From Saccharibacillus sacchari DSM 19268 (GTDB lineage Bacteria > Bacillota > Bacilli > Paenibacillales > Paenibacillaceae): a stretch of DNA of 64,000 nucleotides. The stretch spans positions 3,914,500-3,978,499 of the forward strand of contig NZ_KK073875.1 of NCBI RefSeq assembly GCF_000585395.1, written 5' to 3'. The notes beneath the pieces were generated by a model. It saw nothing but the letters and a program-made list of their open reading frames with translations. It did not search any database and was not told the DNA's origin. This document shows, piece by piece, positions 8,272-16,598 of the stretch (position 1 is the stretch's first letter; every line of letters begins with the position of its first letter). The position numbers were made by a program, and so were the translations under genes.

Positions 8272-8485
8272 AATCGTTCAACCTCTTTTCCGCCGGTTCA
8301 CCGCAGTAATCCCGGATACTTGTTCAAACATTTTATCATTATAACAAAACTCGACAGGATTCGCGCAAAGACATTTGCCACAATTCCGTGACATGTTGCT
8401 TGTTAGCGTGTAAACTGGTTACAAAGTTGAGAGGGTCTTTTTATTCCTCCCATCCCATATCCTGAAGAAATGGAGTGATTTGGAC

Positions 8486-9415
8486 ATGACTACCCCATCC
8501 TCGCGTTCCCGCCGTGTCGTCGTGATTGGCACGGGCGACGTAGGAGCAACTACCGCTTATACCCTGCTGCTGAGGCAGCGCATGACCGAACTCGTTTTGA
8601 TTGACGTGAACAAGGAATTGGCACTGGGCCAGGCACTGGACATGAATCACGGTCTGCCGTTCGTCGGCGGCGTGAAAGTATGGGCCGGCGATTATTCCGA
8701 CTGCAAAGACGCGGCCGTGATTATCATCGCGGCAGGCGCAGCCCAGCGTCCGGGCGAGACGCGTATCGATCTGCTCAACCGCAACGCAGGCATCTTCGAC
8801 CAAATCATCGGCAATATCGTGAAGTACAACGACAACGGGATCATTCTCGTCGCGACAAACCCGGTGGATATTCTCTCGTACGTTTCGTACAAGAAGAGCG
8901 GTTGGCCGGCTCATCGCGTGATCGGTTCGGGTACGCTGCTCGATAGCGCCCGCTTCCGTTATCTGATCGGTCAGCAAAAACACCTCGATCCGCGAAGCAT
9001 CCACGCGCATATCATCGGCGAGCACGGCGATTCCGAGCTTCCGGTATGGAGCATGGCGAACGTTGCCGGCGCGGATCTGGCCTTGTCGGAAAGCACGCAG
9101 GACGAGATCTTTGAAAACACCAAAAACGCGGCGTACGCGATCATCAATGCCAAAGGCTCGACGTACTATGCAATCGCCCTTGCGCTGGACCGGATCGTAA
9201 CCGCGATTTTGCAGAACGAAAGCTCGGTTCTCAACGTCTCGACCTTGTTGGATAACTATCACGGCATTTCCGACGTTTATCTCGGCCTGCCTTGCGTCGT
9301 TGACAGCACCGGCGTGCGCGAGCACCTGGAGATTCCGATGAACGACAAAGAGCTTGAGCTGCTAAACGCTTCGGCTAACAAGCTCAAATCGGAAATCGCG
9401 AAAGTCAATCTGTAA
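8486..9415 (+). CDS. ldh: L-lactate dehydrogenase
   Basis: Converts pyruvate plus NADH to L-lactate. The 309-residue protein has the nucleotide-binding motif GTGDVGATTA (about 16-25), Asp in LIDVN for NAD, TNPVDILSY, GSGTLLDSARFR, the catalytic IGEHGDSE with His, and the usual C-terminal helix. ATG 8486 is preferred over the TTG at 8480 because GGAGTGA lies at proper distance. It is followed by a strong terminator and is divergent from lrgAB, the kind of coupling seen in overflow-metabolism loci. The protein conforms to family length. Confidence 0.95.
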   Translation: MTTPSSRSRRVVVIGTGDVGATTAYTLLLRQRMTELVLIDVNKELALGQALDMNHGLPFVGGVKVWAGDYSDCKDAAVIIIAAGAAQRPGETRIDLLNRNAGIFDQIIGNIVKYNDNGIILVATNPVDILSYVSYKKSGWPAHRVIGSGTLLDSARFRYLIGQQKHLDPRSIHAHIIGEHGDSELPVWSMANVAGADLALSESTQDEIFENTKNAAYAIINAKGSTYYAIALALDRIVTAILQNESSVLNVSTLLDNYHGISDVYLGLPCVVDSTGVREHLEIPMNDKELELLNASANKLKSEIAKVNL

Positions 9416-9434
9416 AATCAGCTTTCCCGCGTGT

Positions 9435-9480
9435 AAAAAGCCCCCAGCTCTCCATGGAGAGTTTGGGGGCTTCGCTTTTT
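9435..9480 (+). terminator. Terminator of ldh
   Basis: AAGCCCCCAgCTCTC / GAGAGtTTGGGGGCTT hairpin followed by TTCGCTTTTTT. It lies between convergent genes (ldh and the YcdB-like gene) and may act in both directions. Confidence 0.88.
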
Positions 9481-9503
9481 TCGCAAGACGGCAGGTTCGA
9501 CTA

Positions 9504-10595
9504 TCATACGCGGACAATCTCCGCACGCAGCAAGCGCCCGGAAGACGCATCGCAGACGAATTCGCTCTCTTCAATCCATACCAGGGAAGCTTGCTCCACT
9601 CCGTTCGAATCCCTGCCTTGGCACACGTAATACGGCAGAACCCGAATATGCTCTTTGAGCTTCTCCCAGGCTTCATTCTCCGACAACCTAGGTTTATACA
9701 AGGCTTCGGCGAAACGTTCGGGACGCAAGCGGCGAAAATGCAGTTCGTCCGACGCGGCCGCGAGCTTTCCGCTGCGACGCTCGACATACAAATCCAGGCA
9801 AGCCCCAAGCACGGGAAGCCCGTTCACCAAACGATAAACGCGTACATGGGCAAATCCGCCACTTGCCGCCCGGAACGAGGAGAGCTGCCTGCCTGCGAGA
9901 AAAGCCCAGCGATAAGCCCGCGGTTTTGTCGAGCGCAGCAGATAATCCAGCACGGCGCTGCGAGCACGTCTCAGCTCATCCCGATCCAGCGGCTCGGGTC
10001 TTCTGGAATCGGAGACGGGAATACGCCCCTGGAGAGGCCGCATGGGCGCTGAAACACTTCGTTTCGCTGAAGAACTCCCTCCGCGCAGGTCAATCCATTC
10101 CCAGGGACCCAGCTTTTCTCCTTGCAGCACGCGCTTGCCATTTTGATCATAGAGTCTTGGGGGGAACAGGTAAAAAGGAATCACGGCAGATACATCCAAC
10201 GCATAGGCGCTTCGAATACACGAATGGTCCTCCGGTACCTGGATCGACGTTGGCGGACGATCCATCGGCTCCGATTCGAACTGACAAGGTGCCCAGTCTG
10301 TTTTCAAATCGCTGAGTTCGCCGGAAGCCTTCATGCGGATAAACAATTGGGGACCGCGGTAAAAGGGAATTTCACAGTGATGCCGAGCATACTCCAACCG
10401 CATTTCGTCATTATCCAACTCAACAGCGCGAATCGGTAACAAGTCTTTCGGATTGATATCGGGCCTCACGCGTGAAAGATGTTCTTCCGCCAGAGCCGCA
10501 TAATGCGAACTCTCTTCATCCGACAAAAAGCGTATGCCGCCGAAGCCTTCTTTTCGAACTCTGGATCGCGAGTCTTTGTTGTTAGGTCTGGTCAA
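9504..10595 (-). CDS. Protein with YcdB/YcdC- or PepSY-like domains, unknown function
   Basis: A 363-residue protein starting at TTG with a GGGGGAG ribosome site, 22 bases after the upstream gene. The C-terminal half has the pattern VYRLVNGLPVLGACLDLYVE-RRSGKLAA followed by SENEAWEKLKEHI and EFVCDASSGRLL, which resembles the YcdB/YcdC repeat and PepSY-type modules that bind or inhibit peptidases. No signal peptide or membrane segment is seen, which is unusual for those families. The N-terminal half is not recognised. Probably co-transcribed with the DUF3900-like gene. Confidence 0.5.
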   Translation of the reverse strand: MTRPNNKDSRSRVRKEGFGGIRFLSDEESSHYAALAEEHLSRVRPDINPKDLLPIRAVELDNDEMRLEYARHHCEIPFYRGPQLFIRMKASGELSDLKTDWAPCQFESEPMDRPPTSIQVPEDHSCIRSAYALDVSAVIPFYLFPPRLYDQNGKRVLQGEKLGPWEWIDLRGGSSSAKRSVSAPMRPLQGRIPVSDSRRPEPLDRDELRRARSAVLDYLLRSTKPRAYRWAFLAGRQLSSFRAASGGFAHVRVYRLVNGLPVLGACLDLYVERRSGKLAAASDELHFRRLRPERFAEALYKPRLSENEAWEKLKEHIRVLPYYVCQGRDSNGVEQASLVWIEESEFVCDASSGRLLRAEIVRV

Positions 10596-10616
10596 AGGCT
10601 TCTCCCCCTCTACCTA

Positions 10617-11711
10617 TTAATAAGGCAGACCGTCATCTCCGGGTTCTTCCCGTCGTTCAAGCAGGCGCTTCGCCACGGTCTCGAAGTCTTCCGGCTGAAG
10701 CAGCTCGATCGGGGAATGCCCCTTGTCGAACACAAACGATTCGCCTTCCAAAATAACGGCATAGCGTCCATTCAGCCGCGTGATATGCACCCCGTAACCG
10801 AAGTCGGCCAGCAGACCTTTGATTTGCGAATTGCCCAGTTTAAAACGAACCTCGATATCCGGCTGGAATTCCGTGATCCGCTCGGCTGCTTCCATCACCT
10901 GTTCCGGTTCCCATTTTTGCTGGATATCGCGCTTGTCGCTGGCTGTCCAGAGTTCCAGATCGTGTTCTTCGCGCTGGCGTTCTTCGCTCGTTTCGTCCGG
11001 CCACTTTTCTTCGACGTAAGTCTGCACGAATTCCATGACTCGATCGTTCACGATCTCGGGCATGGACTGCTCGTAGACGACGAATTTCAAAAAGTCCTCG
11101 AAATAACGCGCGTGCGAAGGTTGGTGGATCTTGAGTTCCCAGTCCTCCGTCATCCCGGCTTCCGGCATATGCGGGTACATGATCGATTTGATGCTTTTCG
11201 TGCTGATCGCCATTTCGACTTCGTCAATCAGATTCTGCTCGTCCGAAATGCGCGCGATCTTATTCTCGAAGTCGCATTTCATCACGAAAATAAACGGATC
11301 GTCGGAATGGGTCGGCATTTTGGCACGGGTCAGTACCAATGCGCCTCCTCGAACCGATCCGGTGTCCAGGTAGTTTCGCACCAGATCGTCGCAGGCATTT
11401 TTGAAATCTTCTTTGCCGTCGGCGGTCCGCATCCGGTTGAACATATTGAAGTTGGGATTGCTGTCCAGCTCGTAGCCAGGTTCGACGATAAACGTGCCGA
11501 TCTTGGTCGGAGCTTGCTCGGTCAACGGATTCTTTTCCACTTTGCGTTTCGCGATCCGAGAGAACTCGCTGTCGAGAAATTTTTTCACGGGACTATCTTC
11601 GTAATCGTAATCGTCCATGGTCTGGTAATGCTTGTAGCCTCTCGCGCCCTGGCCTTCCCGGCCCTCCACCTGAATGACGAAAAACGATAAAAATTCAATA
11701 TCAAAACGCAT
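10617..11711 (-). CDS. DUF3900-like protein
   Basis: A 364-residue soluble, acidic protein. The start MRFDIEFLSFFVIQVEG followed by RGYKHYQTMDD, AKRKVEKNP and EQAPTKIGTFIVEPG is the hallmark I remember for the DUF3900 family of Bacillales, with some likeness to 37-kDa nucleoid-associated proteins (NdpA/YejK). No enzymatic motif is evident. First gene of a likely two-gene unit with the YcdB-like protein. The function is unknown. Confidence 0.6.
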   Translation of the reverse strand: MRFDIEFLSFFVIQVEGREGQGARGYKHYQTMDDYDYEDSPVKKFLDSEFSRIAKRKVEKNPLTEQAPTKIGTFIVEPGYELDSNPNFNMFNRMRTADGKEDFKNACDDLVRNYLDTGSVRGGALVLTRAKMPTHSDDPFIFVMKCDFENKIARISDEQNLIDEVEMAISTKSIKSIMYPHMPEAGMTEDWELKIHQPSHARYFEDFLKFVVYEQSMPEIVNDRVMEFVQTYVEEKWPDETSEERQREEHDLELWTASDKRDIQQKWEPEQVMEAAERITEFQPDIEVRFKLGNSQIKGLLADFGYGVHITRLNGRYAVILEGESFVFDKGHSPIELLQPEDFETVAKRLLERREEPGDDGLPY

Positions 11712-11871
11712 AATTCTTTAAACCCCTTCTGCCTCCGATTTACGCCGGGCGCATTCGGAAGGCGGTAATGGCTGCCTTGTCATGCCCATCGCTTTCCGGC
11801 AGCAAATTGCTTGTCTGCCTACGATAGCACGACCGTCAAAAATGAACAATCTCAGAAAGAAAATTCGTTGA

Positions 11872-11920
11872 AAGATAAAAAAAACGCGACCTGCCGTTAT
11901 CGACGTAGGCCGCGCTGATT
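11872..11920 (-). terminator. Terminator of the 114-aa protein gene
   Basis: On the minus strand GCGCGGCCTacg..ggCAGGTCGCG is followed by eight T. Located directly after the stop codon at 11934. Confidence 0.8.
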
Positions 11921-11933
11921 GATCTCGGATGTT

Positions 11934-12278
11934 TTATTTTCCCTGGCGCTGCTGCATGAATTCCAATCCTTTTTGCAGCAGTTCCTTCATGGAACCGAAC
12001 TGCGTGTTGGCATTGACCTTCTCGTCCAATTCCTGCGGATGAACGTTCTGAAGCGCGTTCGGGTCGCTGCCGCCGATGCCGAATTTCTGGAGCATTTCCG
12101 CAGCGGACTTGAACGGCGTGTACTTTTGCAAAAACTCCGAATTCAGCAATTGGTCCAGCGGAAGCTTTTGCAGAATTTCGTTAAGCGGAAGTTTATTGGC
12201 CATTTCGCTTAAGCCGCTCAGGTCCCCCTGCTTCAGTTTGTTAAACGCGTCTCCCAAACCTCCAAGATTAAATCCCAT
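11934..12278 (-). CDS. Small hypothetical protein (114 aa)
   Basis: Start ATG after AAGGAGGCGG. The sequence has a Gly-rich head (MGFNLGGLGDAFNKL) and amphipathic helices, with a weak internal repetition of the form LPLneILQKLPLDqLL. It ends in a Gln-rich tail. It resembles unannotated small proteins of Paenibacillaceae, and no family name was recalled. It lies 27 bases after the recombinase stop on the same strand and may be co-transcribed, ending in the terminator below. Confidence 0.65.
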   Translation of the reverse strand: MGFNLGGLGDAFNKLKQGDLSGLSEMANKLPLNEILQKLPLDQLLNSEFLQKYTPFKSAAEMLQKFGIGGSDPNALQNVHPQELDEKVNANTQFGSMKELLQKGLEFMQQRQGK

Positions 12279-12305
12279 ACGTACCGCCTCCTTATCGAAT
12301 ATACT

Positions 12306-13265
12306 CTACCCGTTTTTACCCGAATTGCCCGGTAGCTTAACATCCAATCGGCTCATCGCCTCTTCCTTTTCCCGATTCGAGACGTGGGTATATACCGTCG
12401 TCGTCTGAATCGAGGAGTGGCCGAGCATCTCCTGCACCGTCCGCAGATCCGCCCCTCGACGCAGCAGCATCGTGGCGAACGAGTGGCGCAGCTTATGGCT
12501 GGAATACGGAATTCGCTGATGCGGCTCCAAGTCCTGCTGAAAACGATCGAACGTATCGGCCGCCAACTGCTGGATCGCTCGAATCGACATCCGGCGTCCC
12601 TTCTGCGAAACGAACAGCGCTTCCTCTCGATCCGTCCACGGCGACAGCCGCTGCGAGATCGCTTCTTCCAGCACGCCCATTACCGCTTCCGGTACAGGCA
12701 GCGTACGCCATTTGCGCCCTTTGCCGAACACTTGCAGCGTCCGCCGCTCCGCATTGTAATGGGAAACGTTGAGCGCGTGCACCTCGCCGACCCGAAGCCC
12801 CATATAAGCCATCAGCAAAAAAATTGCCAAGTTGCGTTCCCGATACTTGCCGTCGACCGCTTCGAGAAATTCGCCGATCTGTCGTTCATCCATATACACG
12901 GGTGCGCGGTTCTTTTCCGTCTTAGCCTTTTTGATTCCGATCGCCGGATTGTGTTCGATCATTTCCAATTCCATTAATGCTTTATAAAAGCAGTGAATCG
13001 CGGCATGTTTGCGGTTCCGCGTGGCGTCTCCCGATCCGTTCCTTCTGGCATTGGACAGGAAGGACATCACATGAATCTTTTTCACCGCGTCCAGCTCTTT
13101 TCCGCTTAATCCCAATAAAAACTGCCGCACGTCGCTCAAGTAATTTTTTTGCGTATAGTCCGTATATCCCGCGTCCTGCATCCAAATCAGGAACGCTTCC
13201 AGATACTCGGCATAATCCTCAAGCACCTCATCGTCGGGAATCCGAATGGTTGCCATTTCCTGCAT
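12306..13265 (-). CDS. XerC/XerD-type tyrosine recombinase
   Basis: A 319-residue site-specific recombinase. The N-terminal SAM-like core-binding domain covers about residues 15-105. The catalytic domain shows the full set: Arg158 in GLRVGE, Lys182/185 in GKGRKW, His257 and Arg260 in HKLRHSF, His283 in LGHSS, and nucleophile Tyr292 in VYTHV. Length and motifs fit XerC/XerD and related integrases. Start ATG 13265; an internal ATG three codons later is also possible. Its start codon is about 255 bases from the first of six dif-like sites (13521-13548), so it may act on them. Whether it is the chromosomal XerC/D or an extra integrase cannot be told here. Confidence 0.9.
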   Translation of the reverse strand: MQEMATIRIPDDEVLEDYAEYLEAFLIWMQDAGYTDYTQKNYLSDVRQFLLGLSGKELDAVKKIHVMSFLSNARRNGSGDATRNRKHAAIHCFYKALMELEMIEHNPAIGIKKAKTEKNRAPVYMDERQIGEFLEAVDGKYRERNLAIFLLMAYMGLRVGEVHALNVSHYNAERRTLQVFGKGRKWRTLPVPEAVMGVLEEAISQRLSPWTDREEALFVSQKGRRMSIRAIQQLAADTFDRFQQDLEPHQRIPYSSHKLRHSFATMLLRRGADLRTVQEMLGHSSIQTTTVYTHVSNREKEEAMSRLDVKLPGNSGKNG

Positions 13266-13434
13266 CGCTCCGCTTCTGCTTGTTCAAAAAGTGACTTCTA
13301 TAATATTGTGAATCAATCGGGCCGCGTTATGCAAGCTTTAAATCGATTTCACAAGATTGAGAAGTAACAAAAGAAGAAGATCAAGCGTCAATAATAAGGA
13401 AGGTAAAAAATGGAACGCAGGAGGTGAACATTGG

Positions 13435-13509
13435 ATGCAAGCGGACAAAAGCATTTGGTCGACACTTGTTCTTTTCCTGATTTCATTTTTAAATCTTTTT
13501 TTTAAATAA
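13435..13509 (+). CDS. Candidate hydrophobic microprotein (24 aa)
   Basis: ATG 13435 to TAA 13507-13509. The upstream AGGAGGTGA is one of the strongest ribosome sites in the window. The peptide is a short polar head (MQADKS) followed by an almost continuous hydrophobic helix (IWSTLVLFLISFLNLFF) and a final Lys, i.e. a single membrane span. A TTG at 13431 in another frame could also use the ribosome site, giving a non-membrane peptide that also ends at this region. The stop is 12 bases before dif-like site a. It resembles in size the membrane toxins of type I systems, but no antisense RNA was identified. Confidence 0.4.
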   Translation: MQADKSIWSTLVLFLISFLNLFFK

Positions 13510-13520
13510 TAAAGCGGTTA

Positions 13521-13548
13521 TTATAACATAATTAATATTATGTAAACA
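13521..13548 (+). other. dif-like site a
   Basis: Left arm TTATAACATAA, 6-base centre TTAATA, right arm TTATGTAAACA. The right arm matches the XerD arm of B. subtilis dif (TTATGTAAACT, from memory) in all but the last base, and the arms pair as ACATAAT / ATTATGT. It lies between the recombinase gene and the quinoprotein-like gene, whose start codon is 33 bases downstream. Confidence 0.6.
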
Positions 13549-13581
13549 TATTTTCAAACTATAAAAAAAGGAGAACTCCTT

Positions 13582-14901
13582 ATGATCCCTTTCAAACGTT
13601 CCAGCGCTATTTTAATTTCGGCAGGCCTGCTTTTTTCGCTCGCTCCTATTTCCGCAGCGGCTCCCGCTACATCTTACGTCAATCCGATCATTCACTCTTC
13701 TGAATCCGAAACCATTTCCGAGCTTAAGCCTGTCTGGAGCGTCAATACGTTTACGTCGAATCCCGGAATTTCAGCGGTCATTTCGGGAAACCTGGTCGTT
13801 TATCCCGCTAAAAACAACTTGGAAGCAGCGAATGCCGCAACCGGAAAAAAGGTCTGGACGGCTGCTTTTATTCCCGCTTCCGAACTGATTACGGGCAACG
13901 GAACTCTGTATTTCGTTGACTCCAAAGGAATGTTGGTCGGATTAAACGCCAAGACCGGTAAGGCGTTATGGAAAACGAAAACCGGCTTCGCCGCTCAAAC
14001 TGACGGATTTACGGCAAAGCTCGTTAACGGAACCTTATATATCGGCGGGCCGCGCGAGCTTCAAGCCTATAATCCCGCAACCGGCAAACGATTATGGAAA
14101 CAGTCGACCGAAAGCGAATACGGCGGGCCGTCCGTTCAAGGCGTTTACGACGGCGTGCTGGTGACATCTGCCGTAGTAAGCGGAGCGCTGACCGTCGATT
14201 TTTACAACGGCTACGATCCGAAAACGGGCAAAGAACTTTGGGTGCTCGGCGGCAGCCACGGACCAGTGCTTCATTATCAAAAAGGTCATATTTATATGCG
14301 GGAGCAGTCGTTGACCGGCAATATGGATCATGCGGCGATACTCGATAAAGTAAATGTCAAAACAGGCAAAACGACCGCTACGTACAAGTATGTCGAAGTG
14401 GAAGACGGATTGTATCAAAGCGCGCAACAAATCGTAATCGATCAGGAAAATGTCTATATCGCGATGCCCCGGTATGAAAAAGGCAGACTCGAAGGCTTTT
14501 CTTCGGCCTTATATCGTTTCAAGTTGGATCAACAACCCGACAATACGCAACCTGCGCTTTACGAAGACCGGGGCGATTTTTTGGCGGGCCCTTATCTCAA
14601 TCGGTTTTTCGTGCAAAAAGGACTGGAGCTGCAATCCGTTCCGATTAACGGGAAGATGTCCCAAAGTTACGCGATGTCCGATAATCCGGTTTCCCGTCTG
14701 GACCTGAAAGGAAACGGCGCTTATGTAGGACTCAGCGACGGACAATTGTACCTGATCGATATCGCGTCCGGAAAAACGTTGGGCGTCGTTCGTGCCGGAG
14801 GGCGCACATACGGAGAAACGCTGCTTGCAGGCAATATGGCGATCGTTCAGGCGGAAAACAAACTGATCGTGATCAAACGTCCGGCGGCTTTGACAAAATA
14901 A
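13582..14901 (+). CDS. Secreted quinoprotein-like (PQQ-repeat) beta-propeller protein
   Basis: A 439-residue exported protein. A signal peptide (hydrophobic residues 8-24, cleavage near SAAAP) is followed by repeated blades of the type NAATGKKVW, NAKTGKALW, NPATGKRLW, DPKTGKELW and DIASGKTLG, typical of PQQ/BamB-like propellers. No quinone-ligand or catalytic signature is obvious, so a structural or binding role is as likely as dehydrogenase activity. The start has AAGGAG at proper distance. Base composition is more A-rich at synonymous sites than in the flanking genes. A broken relative lies at 16082-16470. It is framed by dif-like sites a and b. Confidence 0.78.
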   Translation: MIPFKRSSAILISAGLLFSLAPISAAAPATSYVNPIIHSSESETISELKPVWSVNTFTSNPGISAVISGNLVVYPAKNNLEAANAATGKKVWTAAFIPASELITGNGTLYFVDSKGMLVGLNAKTGKALWKTKTGFAAQTDGFTAKLVNGTLYIGGPRELQAYNPATGKRLWKQSTESEYGGPSVQGVYDGVLVTSAVVSGALTVDFYNGYDPKTGKELWVLGGSHGPVLHYQKGHIYMREQSLTGNMDHAAILDKVNVKTGKTTATYKYVEVEDGLYQSAQQIVIDQENVYIAMPRYEKGRLEGFSSALYRFKLDQQPDNTQPALYEDRGDFLAGPYLNRFFVQKGLELQSVPINGKMSQSYAMSDNPVSRLDLKGNGAYVGLSDGQLYLIDIASGKTLGVVRAGGRTYGETLLAGNMAIVQAENKLIVIKRPAALTK

Positions 14902-15079
14902 ATAGATAAAATCGAACTTCAAAAACCATAATTTGGAATTTAATTCTGTTTCAAAAAATTAAATTTTGCGTTATATCATTACGAAGAGTTTCGTTTCCTC
15001 AGAACTTCCGTACTTTCAGCTTGTTGATCCGAATCCCAATTTGCCGAGGTGCAACGCGCACCCGAAAGGAGCTTTATCC

Positions 15080-16027
15080 ATGACAGACGCCAAGAAACCC
15101 GTACTTGAACCCGCAGCCCAGAAATTCGCAGACGACAATTCGAAGCCTCCCTTCTTGCCCGATCTCGGTCCGGAAAAAGGTCGCGAAACGGTAGACGAAG
15201 TTCAGTCCGGCGAAGTGTTCAAGCCCGATGTCGATATCGAAGACAAAACGATTGCCGGAGGACCGAAAGGCGAAGTTTCGATTCGAATCGTGCGTCCGAA
15301 AGGTACGACCGGCACGCTGCCCGTTCTGCTGTATATCCACGGCGCCGGTTGGGTATTCGGCGACGCGCATACGCATGATCGCTTGATTCGCGAATTGGCG
15401 GTAGGTTCGGATGTCGCGGTCGTCTTCCCGAATTACAGCCGTTCCCCGGAAAACAAATATCCGGTCGCGATCAAAGAAATTTACGCGACGCTGGAATGGA
15501 TTTCTTCGCAGAGCGAAGCCGAAGGCTTCGATACTTCCAAGCTCTTCGTCGGCGGCGATAGCGTCGGCGGCAACATGACGGCAGCGATCACGTTGATGGC
15601 GAAAGAACGCAGCGGTCCGAAAATCGCGAAGCAGCTGCTGTTCTATCCGGTCACGGACGCTTCCTTCGAAACGGAATCGTATAACCAGTTCGCGGAAGGC
15701 TACTTCTTGATGAAAGAAGGCATGAAGTGGTTCTGGGATCAATACACGACCGATCCGGCTGAACGCGACCAAATCACGGCTTCCCCGCTGCGCGCGACAA
15801 CCGAACAGCTGCAAGGTCTGCCGGAAGCGCTGGTCATTACGGGCGAAGCCGACGTACTGCGCGACGAAGGCGAAGCCTATGCGAACAAACTCCGCGAAGC
15901 CGGCGTTCCGGTAACGGCGGTTCGTTTCCAAGGGATTATTCACGACTTCGTGATGCTGAACGTCATGGCCGAAACGAATGCGAAAAAGGGCGCTCTGCTG
16001 TTGGCGAACGCTTGGTTGAAGGCCTAA
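15080..16027 (+). CDS. Alpha/beta hydrolase of the HSL (esterase/lipase) family
   Basis: A 315-residue esterase. The oxyanion motif HGAGW (HGGG type) is near residue 92, the nucleophile elbow GDSVGG near 164, with the Asp in GEADVLRDEG and the His in GIIHDFV completing the triad. The start at 15080 has GAAAGGAGC at 9 bases; longer frames reach back to 14966 without a ribosome site. Likely hydrolyses short-chain esters in the cytoplasm. It is followed by a terminator and lies between dif-like sites a and b. Confidence 0.88.
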   Translation: MTDAKKPVLEPAAQKFADDNSKPPFLPDLGPEKGRETVDEVQSGEVFKPDVDIEDKTIAGGPKGEVSIRIVRPKGTTGTLPVLLYIHGAGWVFGDAHTHDRLIRELAVGSDVAVVFPNYSRSPENKYPVAIKEIYATLEWISSQSEAEGFDTSKLFVGGDSVGGNMTAAITLMAKERSGPKIAKQLLFYPVTDASFETESYNQFAEGYFLMKEGMKWFWDQYTTDPAERDQITASPLRATTEQLQGLPEALVITGEADVLRDEGEAYANKLREAGVPVTAVRFQGIIHDFVMLNVMAETNAKKGALLLANAWLKA

Positions 16028-16032
16028 TCGTA

Positions 16033-16066
16033 CAAAAAGCCGCTCCTCGGAGCGGCTTTTTGTTTT
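16033..16066 (+). terminator. Terminator of the esterase gene
   Basis: AAAAAGCCGCTCC / GGAGCGGCTTTTT hairpin with a T-rich tail, six bases after the stop. Confidence 0.9.
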
Positions 16067-16081
16067 GCTTAGCCTTTTAAC

Positions 16082-16470
16082 CGATACGGCTCCCCAAGCG
16101 GGGCTGCCGGAAGTCATAACCCGAAATACGGTTACTGGTCGGGTAATACGGAAGAACAGTAGTCGTTTCAAGCACAGCGGATAATATTCGTACCCATTTT
16201 TTTGGTATAGATCCGGCTACTGGCAAAATCGTCAAAACCGAAAACTACGGCTTATCTCCAGACGCCCGTTCGTCCGCCGATCTTCCTGCACATGTTGCGG
16301 TAACCGGAGTTCGCGTTGCGGGAGATTTTGTCTTTGATAAGAAAAGCGGCCGTGCATGGGGCATGCTTCCGACGAGATCTCATTTGTTCGGCTTGCCTTT
16401 CGTCAAAGACGGAAAGTTTTTCATTCAGACCTTATCGGATTTGATTGTACTGGATTTTCCCGGCAGTTAA
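16082..16470 (+). pseudogene. Quinoprotein-like gene remnant (5' truncated, frameshifted)
   Basis: No intact ORF with a start is present, but the plus strand encodes a recognisable protein tail. From 16147 to TAA 16468-16470 the frame reads FGIDPATGKIVKTENYG, HVAVTGVRVAGDFVFDKKSGRAW (in two parts), FVKDGKFFIQTLSDLIVLDFPGS, with the propeller motif DPATGKIVK. Upstream of 16147 that frame has stops, while the neighbouring frame (16082-16162) carries a plausible continuation ending in YGYWSGNTEEQ, so a frameshift has happened. The N-terminal part is missing. The stop codon lies inside dif-like site b. The intact relative is 1.2 kb upstream. Confidence 0.65.
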
Positions 16471-16492
16471 CGATAATATAATTATGTAAACT
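16465..16492 (+). other. dif-like site b
   Basis: Left arm AGTTAACGATA, centre ATATAA, right arm TTATGTAAACT, which is identical to the remembered XerD arm of B. subtilis dif. The stop codon of the quinoprotein remnant (16468-16470) is in the left arm. Confidence 0.6.
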
Positions 16493-16518
16493 ATATGGAG
16501 TTGAATATTCTTTTCCGC

Positions 16519-16573
16519 AAACGAAAACCCCGCCCTTTTTCATGTTTCAAGGATTTAAGGACGGGATTTTCGT
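16519..16573 (-). terminator. Terminator of trpS
   Basis: On the minus strand GAAAATCCCGtCCTT pairs with AAGGgCGGGGTTTTC. Located about 26-80 bases after the trpS stop. Confidence 0.7.
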
Positions 16574-16598
16574 GCACTTTTTTAAAATTGACAAGCTT

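Noticed and set aside
8391..8430. Possible Rex or Fnr site upstream of ldh
   Set aside because: CCACAATTCCGTGAC looks partly symmetrical but fails both the TTGTGA..TCACAA and TGTGA-N6-TCACA patterns.
13521..13548. CcpA cre site reading of the TGTAAAC motif
   Set aside because: The central CG of cre is missing, and the 28-base dif-like arms explain all six copies better.
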